Assembly (NCBI GenBank): GCA_018613035.1
Contig: JAGGRA010000042.1
Location: 1-37,155, forward strand
Direction of reading: 5' to 3'
DNA: 37,155 bases
Source: Pseudomonas sp. ISL-84
Lineage (GTDB): Bacteria; Bacillota; Bacilli; Bacillales; Cytobacillaceae
This document shows, in pieces, positions 31,624 to 37,155 of the stretch. Below the pieces are notes generated by a model that searched no databases, was not told the origin of the DNA, and worked only from the letters and a program-made list of their open reading frames with translations. Within the stretch, counting starts at the first letter, position 1. Each line of letters starts with the position of its first letter. The position numbers were made by a program, and so were the translations under genes.

Positions 31624-32961
31624 TTAAAATAACTGCAATGAATCAAGAAAAACAATGATAATGACCAAAGGCACCACATAGCGAAGAAGGAAGTGCCACA
31701 CGGAAAAAATGCCGTTCAGCGGTTTAGACCCTTGGATCAATTCATTTCTCAGCAGATCTTTTTTCATTTTGTATGAGACGAAAATGGAAATGAACAAAGC
31801 TCCGACCGGCATAAGGATGTTGCTTACGAGAAAATCCGCACTGTCAAAAATGTTTTTTCCGAATATCAATATATCTGACAGCGTACTGAAGGATAGCGCT
31901 GACGGGATTCCAACAATAAAGATAGCCAATCCTGTCAGCCAAGCTGCCCTAGTTCTGCCTCTCCCCTTCTTATTCGTTAAGGCTGCTACAACAATTTCCA
32001 GCATGGAAAAAGCGGAAGTAAGGGTTGCAAATAAAAATAATGCCAAAAATAATAGCAAAAAAACTTTTCCAAAAAGAATCTGATCAAAAACAGATGGCAG
32101 GACAATAAACAGTAAACCAGGCCCTGCAGCAGGTTCAAACCCCAGTGAGAAGACAGCCGGGAAAATTGCGAGTCCAGCAAGAATGGAAATGAACAGGTTC
32201 ATGCCGACAACGGAAAATGCAGGCTGCAGCAGGCTTTCTTTTTTGGACAAGTAAGAGCTGTACGTCACCATAACTGAAACCCCGACACTTAGGGAGAAAA
32301 AGGATTGTCCCATTGCATATAGAACGGTTTCGGAATTTAAATTTGAAAAATCGGGTTTCAAAAAGAACGATACGCCATCCATTGCATTTTCAAGTGTTAA
32401 TGAACGGGCAATCAAAATAATAAACAGAATAAATAAGGCCGGCATGAGAATTTTACTAACCTGCTCAATTCCTTTTTGAACCCCTTTAGCGACAACTAAA
32501 ATAGTAATTAATAAAAAGATTCCTTGTGCAGCTACCACCGATGCAGAGTCTGATACTGAATGGCCAAACAGCGCTTCGTAGTCCCCTGCGGCATCCATAG
32601 AACCTGTAACGCCGTACGCTAGGTACTTAAGGATCCAGCCGCCAATTACACTATAAAAAGATAATAGAAGAAAACAAGTGAACACACCAAGATAACCGAT
32701 CCAGTGCCATTTCGACCCTGGGGCAATGTCCCTGTATGCGGAAATCGCTTCTTTCCCTGTACTCCGCCCAATGACAAATTCACCAAGTAAAAGAGGGAAA
32801 CCAATCAACAATGAAAATAAAAGAAATAATAACATAAATGCCCCGCCACCGCTTGTTCCTGCCACATACGGAAGCTTCCAGATTGCTCCAAGTCCGATAG
32901 CCGAACCAGCTGATGCTAAAATAAACCCAATTTTCGATGACCATTGTTCATTTTGCTGCAT
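31624..32961 (-). CDS. Neurotransmitter:sodium symporter family amino acid transporter
   Basis: Sodium-coupled importer of the LeuT/MhsT family. The 445-residue protein has about 11 membrane segments. The first contains [21 protein letters not shown], the unwound helix with the sodium and substrate sites. [22 protein letters not shown] fits the sixth helix. It is similar in size to MhsT of Bacillus halodurans, which carries hydrophobic amino acids. A T-box with a phenylalanine specifier precedes the gene, which suggests an aromatic substrate. Ribosome site GGAGG. Substrate is inferred, family is firm. Confidence 0.92.
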   Translation of the reverse strand: MQQNEQWSSKIGFILASAGSAIGLGAIWKLPYVAGTSGGGAFMLLFLLFSLLIGFPLLLGEFVIGRSTGKEAISAYRDIAPGSKWHWIGYLGVFTCFLLLSFYSVIGGWILKYLAYGVTGSMDAAGDYEALFGHSVSDSASVVAAQGIFLLITILVVAKGVQKGIEQVSKILMPALFILFIILIARSLTLENAMDGVSFFLKPDFSNLNSETVLYAMGQSFFSLSVGVSVMVTYSSYLSKKESLLQPAFSVVGMNLFISILAGLAIFPAVFSLGFEPAAGPGLLFIVLPSVFDQILFGKVFLLLFLALFLFATLTSAFSMLEIVVAALTNKKGRGRTRAAWLTGLAIFIVGIPSALSFSTLSDILIFGKNIFDSADFLVSNILMPVGALFISIFVSYKMKKDLLRNELIQGSKPLNGIFSVWHFLLRYVVPLVIIIVFLDSLQLF

Positions 32962-33039
32962 GCTTGTACCTCCAATATTTTTACTAAAATCAAATAGAAA
33001 CCGGCCGGATTTCCAATGTTAATGATAGTTATTTTTCCG

Positions 33040-33297
33040 AAAAAACAAAAAAGCCACATTCTTCAAAAGGGACGCAAATTTCATTCACGCGGTACCACCC
33101 TTTTTGAAAGCATGTGACTTTCCTCTCGAAATATAACGGATTAACCGTCTTTTCCACTGAAGTGCAGAAAAGAAAAGCTCCAAGGTGAAATTCATCCTAT
33201 CTTTGTGCCAGTTTCCACCATACACCGGCTCTCTATATACAGGGAGATAAGACTTAATAGGCTCTTTTCATAGCTTTTTAAATATAATGTTTTAAGT
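33040..33297 (-). ncRNA. T-box riboswitch, phenylalanine-type specifier, upstream of the symporter
   Basis: The minus strand has the T-box core AGGGTGGTACCGCG (forward 33088-33101) and a terminator pairing AGTCACATGC with the GAATGTGGCT region, ending TTTTTTGTTTTTT. In stem I the helix CTTATC / GATAGG closes the specifier loop ATGAATTTCACC; reading after GAA gives TTT, one base later TTC followed by A. Both are Phe codons (33187-33190). GAAAAG / CTTTTC with an AG/GA internal step forms the basal, kink-turn-like part. Confidence 0.9.
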
Positions 33298-33306
33298 ATA
33301 AGTGTG

Positions 33307-33335
33307 ATTATAGTACGCTCACATCGAACCGTCAA
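33307..33335 (-). promoter_or_regulatory. Strong sigma-A promoter of the T-box/symporter transcript
   Basis: Minus strand TTGACG (33330-33335), spacer of 17, TATAAT (33307-33312). It directly precedes the T-box leader. Confidence 0.8.
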
Positions 33336-33368
33336 TGCCAAGTTTGAAAAATTCAATTTTTCCAGTCA

Positions 33369-33914
33369 TTACTCCCCGCTCCAAATCCTTTTCCAAACAG
33401 TGCCTTCATGGGTTCCTTTGATCTCAAAAACATCCGGATTGCTCATTTTCATTAGATGGTCAAACCCCACTTTTTCATCGAAATAGCGCAGCAACAGAGT
33501 TGATAAATTCCCATGGGTGACCAGTACTATATGGTCTTCTTCGGAAGCAATCAGATCTTTCAGAATGGAAGCAGCCCGCTCCATACCGGATGACTGGGAT
33601 TCTCCCCCTTCAAAAACAAGCTCAAAGTCTGAAAAGCTTTCCTTTAGCTTATCCTGCCAATCCTCATAATTAACAGAACTAAGGACTCTTTCCCCCAAAC
33701 GCTTATCCTCAATAATGTCCAAATTTCTTAATTCCGCCAACGGCTTAATTGTTTCAAGCGCACGCACAAAAGAACTCGAATAAATTCGGTTTATTTCTTT
33801 ATCTTTAAAAAAGGCAATAAGCATCTGTGCCTGCTCCCTGCCTCTATCTGTCAGTTTAGCGGAAAAAGGCTGTCCTTCAGCCTTTGCATGGCGGACGATA
33901 TAGATAGTTTTCAT
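33369..33914 (-). CDS. Histidine phosphatase family protein
   Basis: A 181-residue phosphoglycerate-mutase-like phosphatase. The phosphohistidine is His9 in IVRHAKAEG; the second histidine is in VLVTHGNLSTLLL; arginines in SSSFVRALETIKPL complete the pocket. Similar proteins include SixA- and PhoE-type phosphatases; no specific substrate can be named. The ATG directly follows the rnz stop (TAA ATG), so it is co-translated with RNase Z. Confidence 0.88.
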   Translation of the reverse strand: MKTIYIVRHAKAEGQPFSAKLTDRGREQAQMLIAFFKDKEINRIYSSSFVRALETIKPLAELRNLDIIEDKRLGERVLSSVNYEDWQDKLKESFSDFELVFEGGESQSSGMERAASILKDLIASEEDHIVLVTHGNLSTLLLRYFDEKVGFDHLMKMSNPDVFEIKGTHEGTVWKRIWSGE

Positions 33915-34853
33915 TTAATCATCATCTCCCCTAACCAGCGGTATATGGATCTCTTTAAAGTCCTCAGCTATATCAGTGTTTGGAAAAATGATTTGTGATT
34001 CCTTAACGAGCATTTCCCAGTCTGAACGTTCATATCTAGAACTAATATGATTCAGGCAAAGCCTTTGGGCATTCGCTTTTTTAGCAACCTGGGCCGCCTG
34101 AATGGTAGTCGAGTGGAAATAATCATAAGCAAGCTTTTCTTCCCCTTGTGAAAAAGTGGCTTCATGTATAAGCAAGTCAGCGTCCGCAGCCAATTCAATT
34201 GCCGCATCACAAATCCTTGTATCGCCAAGAACCGTGATAATCCTCCCTTTTTGGGCGGGTCCAAGAAAATCCCGGGCATATAAGATTCGCCCATCCTCAA
34301 GCTCAATATTTTCGCCCGTTTTAATCCTTTTATAAAGCGGGCCTGGTTTTACACCTGCCTCAGTAAGCTTATCTGCCAGCAAAGTACCTGGCCGATCCTT
34401 TTCAGTAATACGGTATCCATATGAAGGGATCCCGTGCTGCAGCAAGCGTGCCTCGACTTTGAAATGAGGGTCTTCAAATATTACCCCATCTGCAATTTCT
34501 ACAACTTTCAATGGATATTTAAGGTATGTACCGCTGACAGAGAGCGAGACTTCCACATACTCCTTAAGCCCTTTTGGTCCGTATAGGGTTACCTCTGTAT
34601 CCCCGCCCTGGAAAGAACGGCTGGATAATAAACCGGGTAAACCGTATATGTGGTCTCCGTGAAGGTGGGTAATAAAAATCTTTTCTATTCTTCGCGGTTT
34701 GATGCTTGTATGTAAAATTTGATGCTGGGTAGCTTCCCCGCAGTCAAACAGCCAGATGCTGCCTCTTTCTTCAAGAAGTTTTAAAGCCATGGACGAGACG
34801 TTGCGGAGCTTAGCAGGAATTCCAGCTCCAGTCCCCAAGAAAAACACATCCAT
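33915..34853 (-). CDS. rnz: Ribonuclease Z
   Basis: Endonuclease that cuts the 3' trailer from CCA-less tRNA precursors. The 312 residues start [20 protein letters not shown], the typical tRNase Z opening. HLHGDH (63-68) and later LGDTR, HEATF and NHISSRY are the metal and active-site motifs, and the GP-rich exosite ([19 protein letters not shown]) for tRNA binding is present. AAGGGG lies about ten bases before the ATG at 34853; the open frame to 34895 is not supported. First gene of rnz-phosphatase; B. subtilis name yqjK. Confidence 0.95.
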   Translation of the reverse strand: MDVFFLGTGAGIPAKLRNVSSMALKLLEERGSIWLFDCGEATQHQILHTSIKPRRIEKIFITHLHGDHIYGLPGLLSSRSFQGGDTEVTLYGPKGLKEYVEVSLSVSGTYLKYPLKVVEIADGVIFEDPHFKVEARLLQHGIPSYGYRITEKDRPGTLLADKLTEAGVKPGPLYKRIKTGENIELEDGRILYARDFLGPAQKGRIITVLGDTRICDAAIELAADADLLIHEATFSQGEEKLAYDYFHSTTIQAAQVAKKANAQRLCLNHISSRYERSDWEMLVKESQIIFPNTDIAEDFKEIHIPLVRGDDD

Positions 34854-35281
34854 TATAAAAGAGCCCCTTTCCAGCAGAATAGCGAAGAGCCCCACCTATC
34901 GGTAAAGGATTGAGCAGGCGGCACTCAGAGCTAGACAACTGCCAAAATCGAAAAAATTATTATTAAAAAACTCGCAGCTGGTGCGTATATTGTACACTGG
35001 TTCAGTCTGAATACTAACACTATACCATAGAGGCGATGCAATTCTCTTTCAAATCAATTCGTTTTTGTGGTATTTCATTGGATAGTTACACTCCTTTAGA
35101 CGGAAACTATCTGTAGAATGCATACATAATGTTTGCGAAAACAGTCTGAAAGAGATAAAATTTAATATTTGTACAGGTGTTTTTTAGCAGTGCAACATAC
35201 AAGCATATCTAAAACTGCGGGTGGACACTTGGAAGTCCAGCCTTACATACAGAATTTTTGTCGAAGAGAGGTTCTAGAATC
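34854..35281. other. Divergent intergenic region between rnz and zwf
   Basis: No gene is seen. For rnz, TACAAT with a poor -35 lies on the minus strand near 34990. For zwf see the promoter at 35133. GTGGAC and GTCCAG at about 35221-35239 form a small hairpin in the zwf leader. GTTTGCGAAAACAGTC (35131-35146) resembles the end of MITE copies 1, 2 and 10. Confidence 0.45.
35133..35161 (+). promoter_or_regulatory. Candidate sigma-A promoter of zwf
   Basis: TTGCGA (35133-35138), spacer of 17, TAAAAT (35156-35161). The leader would be about 115 bases. The -35 lies within a MITE-end-like sequence. Confidence 0.45.
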
Positions 35282-36784
35282 GTGAAACTAAACGAAAAAC
35301 CGACCGCATTAATTATGATATTTGGAGCAACCGGAGATTTGGCGAAAAGAAAATTGTTTCCGTCACTTTACCGTTTGTACAAGAAAGGCAAACTATCTGA
35401 ACGCTTTGCGGTAATTGGGATTGCCAGAAGACCGCTTTCAAATGATGAATTTCAGGCGAATGTAAAAAACTCTGTGGAATCAGCTATTAAAGACAGCGGA
35501 GAGCTTGAGGATTTTGTTTCCCATTTTTACTATCATTCACATGATGTGACAGATGCAAGCTCATACTTGGCTTTAAAGAGTATGGCCGAAGAACTGGATA
35601 CACACTATTCTCTTGAAGGAAATCGAATTTTTTACCTGGCAATGGCACCTGAATTCTTCGGGACCATCGCAGAACACTTAAAAGCGGACGGTCTGACAGA
35701 CGTTGACGGCTTTAAACGCCTTGTGATTGAAAAACCATTTGGCCATGATTTGGAATCAGCGAAACAGCTTAACAAACAAATCAGAAAAGCCTTCTCTGAA
35801 AATGAAATCTACCGGATTGACCATTATTTAGGAAAAGAAATGGTGCAGAACATTGAAGTCATCCGTTTTGCCAATGCCATTTTTGAACCTCTGTGGAATA
35901 ACCGCTATATTTCAAATATACAGGTCACTTCCAGCGAGGTGCTCGGTGTAGAAGAACGCGGACGATATTATGAAAAAAGCGGCGCCCTTCGCGATATGGT
36001 CCAAAACCATATGCTGCAAATGGTCGCACTGCTGGCAATGGAACCGCCAATCCGCCTCACGACCGATGAAATCAGATCTGAAAAAGTTAAAGTTTTAAGA
36101 GCGATGCGCCCATTGGAAGGCGAACGGGTAAAGGAATATTTTGTTCGCGGACAATACGGGAAAGGATCAATGAGCGGGAAACAAGTCCCAGCTTATCGCG
36201 AAGAGCAGATGGTGGATGAGCAATCCAATACCGAGACCTATGTGGCGGGCAAGTTGATGATTGATAATTTCCGCTGGGCAGGTGTACCAATTTACATCCG
36301 TACAGGAAAAAGAATGGCCGCTAAATCAACGAAAATTGTCATCCAGTTTAAAGACATTCCAATGAACTTATACTATCAGACTGAGCAAACGCTGAATCCG
36401 AATCTGCTTGTCATCCATATTCAGCCTGAGGAAGGGATTACCCTCTATTTAAATGCACAAAAATCCGGCCAAAACATGGAAGCTACACCGGTTAAATTAA
36501 ACTTTGCCAACAAGGGCATCGATGGAATGAACACGCCGGAAGCTTACGAACGTCTTTTATATGACTGCATGCGCGGCGATGCCACAAACTTTACACATTG
36601 GGATGAAGTCGCCCTTTCTTGGAGCTTCGTTGACAAAATTTCGGACGTTTGGGAAAACACCAAAGAAGAAGGTTTCCCGAACTATGAATCCGGCACAATG
36701 GGACCAAAAGAAGCAGACCAGCTGCTTGAAAAGGATGGTTTCTTCTGGTGGCCTGTTACCGACCTTGATGTGGAAGAGTGTTAA
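35282..36784 (+). CDS. zwf: Glucose-6-phosphate 1-dehydrogenase
   Basis: First step of the oxidative pentose phosphate pathway, making NADPH. The 500-residue enzyme has the nucleotide motif GATGDLAKRK, the EKPFGHDL segment and the active-site signature RIDHYLGKE with the catalytic histidine. The start is the GTG at 35282, with GAGAGG ten bases upstream; a TTG at 35258 would extend the frame by eight residues without a ribosome site. The GTG start aligns with the MKTNQ start of B. subtilis. Monocistronic, with a terminator directly after. Confidence 0.96.
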   Translation: MKLNEKPTALIMIFGATGDLAKRKLFPSLYRLYKKGKLSERFAVIGIARRPLSNDEFQANVKNSVESAIKDSGELEDFVSHFYYHSHDVTDASSYLALKSMAEELDTHYSLEGNRIFYLAMAPEFFGTIAEHLKADGLTDVDGFKRLVIEKPFGHDLESAKQLNKQIRKAFSENEIYRIDHYLGKEMVQNIEVIRFANAIFEPLWNNRYISNIQVTSSEVLGVEERGRYYEKSGALRDMVQNHMLQMVALLAMEPPIRLTTDEIRSEKVKVLRAMRPLEGERVKEYFVRGQYGKGSMSGKQVPAYREEQMVDEQSNTETYVAGKLMIDNFRWAGVPIYIRTGKRMAAKSTKIVIQFKDIPMNLYYQTEQTLNPNLLVIHIQPEEGITLYLNAQKSGQNMEATPVKLNFANKGIDGMNTPEAYERLLYDCMRGDATNFTHWDEVALSWSFVDKISDVWENTKEEGFPNYESGTMGPKEADQLLEKDGFFWWPVTDLDVEEC

Positions 36785-36791
36785 ATGAAGG

Positions 36792-36825
36792 AACCCCTGT
36801 GTTAACTGCAGGGGTTTTTATTTTT
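36792..36825 (+). terminator. Terminator after zwf
   Basis: ACCCCTG / CAGGGGT stem followed by TTTTATTTTT. The next base begins a MITE copy. Confidence 0.88.
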
Positions 36826-36990
36826 GGCTGTTTACGCAAACTTTGTTGCCTTTTTAACAAAAAAGTGAGCAGAGGTTGATTCCGCTCCAGGATGCTTAAG
36901 CTTCCACGAGGCGGGCGGTGAGCATCTTCAGCGAGCAGCGCCTGTGGGGTCTCACCCTGTTCCACTCCTCCGGCTTTTAGAAAAGAGCAT
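36826..36990 (+). mobile_element. MITE-like repeat, copy 10
   Basis: Starts GGCTGTTTACGCAAAC, which is the complement of the right ends of copies 1 and 2, and ends GAAAAGAGCA. Inside are GGTTGATTCCGCTCCAGG and GGCGGGCGGTGAGCATC. It begins one base after the zwf terminator T tail, like copy 8 behind the T-box. No exact target duplication. Confidence 0.7.
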
Positions 36991-37000
36991 TACCATTTTC

Positions 37001-37155
37001 CCTTTTTCATCTGATATGGGCGTCATCAACCTTATAGCGACCATCTTCTACCCTTTTTATCCGATATGGACGATATGAACCCTTTATAGCGACCATCTTC
37101 CAGACTTTTCCTCCGATATGGGCGTCATCAACCTTTTATAGCGACCATCTTCCAC
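37001..37155. repeat. Tandem repeat of about 51 bp, three units, running off the window
   Basis: Three imperfect units at about 37001-37050, 37051-37102 and 37103-37154. Each has a pyrimidine-rich start, a CGATATGG(G/A)CG motif in the middle, and TATAGCGACCATCTTC at the end. Units one and three are most alike (GGGCGTCATCAACC), unit two differs (GGACGATATGAACC). No start codon with a ribosome site was found. Not recognised. Confidence 0.8.

Noticed and set aside
35221..35239. Small hairpin in the zwf leader as a riboswitch
   Set aside because: Too short, and no known riboswitch motif is present.
37001..37155. CRISPR array
   Set aside because: Units are imperfect along their whole length with no constant repeat plus unique spacer pattern, and no cas gene is visible.

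Overview
This window is chromosomal DNA from an endospore-forming member of the Bacillaceae. It carries spoIIAA-spoIIAB-sigF, dacF, spoIIM and a short mciZ gene, and the order sigF, dacF, deoB, xerD, fur, spoIIM, nudF, yqkF, yqkE, yqkD, yqkB, yqjX, yqjW, yqjQ, yqjP, proI, namA, rnz, zwf follows the spo0A-zwf side of the Bacillus subtilis map. Protein similarity to B. subtilis is high for the sporulation and nucleoside genes. The accessory content and the repeats point to a relative such as Cytobacillus or Mesobacillus rather than B. subtilis itself. That placement is an inference.

Layout. 1-8900 (minus strand): the forespore sigma-F operon with its phosphatable anti-anti-sigma and anti-sigma factors; the carboxypeptidase dacF behind a sigma-F-type promoter; the nucleoside salvage operon deoB-pupG-pdp; yqzK-xerD; and fur. 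8900-12900: spoIIM, a GNAT acetyltransferase, an Endonuclease Q-type DNA repair gene overlapping nudF, and divergent from nudF a 44-residue MciZ preceded by a sigma-E-type promoter. 12900-15600: aldo-keto reductase YqkF, a ZIP-like membrane protein, YqkE and a VOC protein. 15750-19710: a ketone-body module in which MvaB (HMG-CoA lyase) faces a thiolase-scoA-scoB operon across a cre-like site; together they turn HMG-CoA into acetyl-CoA. 19900-22920: small proteins, YqkD hydrolase, a lipoprotein, and HesB-like and CDGSH iron-sulfur proteins. 23020-25300: YolD-like YqjX, SOS-type polymerase YqjW with two LexA-type boxes, YqzH. 25360-31430: YqjQ/YqjP, a proline T-box controlling proI, a glycosyltransferase, and NamA. 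31620-33300: a sodium:amino-acid symporter behind a T-box whose specifier reads Phe. 33370-36780: histidine phosphatase, RNase Z and Zwf.

The most unusual content is not a gene. About ten copies (80-280 bp) of one palindromic repeat family are scattered through the intergenic regions. Better copies have terminal inverted repeats of the form GGCTCTGTTAAA / TTTAACATAGCC, and two are flanked by perfect 8-bp direct repeats (TACATTTT around 23385-23543, TTTCTATT around 31482-31617); two more have 7-bp or 7-of-8 duplications. They therefore look like a MITE, a non-autonomous transposon, with no transposase in the window. Copies sit against stop codons and terminators, one supplies the last base of the yqjW stop codon, one lies between the proline T-box and proI, and one lies inside the thiolase-scoA operon. 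Inside each fuller copy, an inverted repeat encloses a directly repeated TCCGCTCC. A 29-bp solo hairpin at 10825 keeps just that module. The window ends in a three-unit, roughly 51-bp tandem repeat downstream of zwf that I do not recognise.
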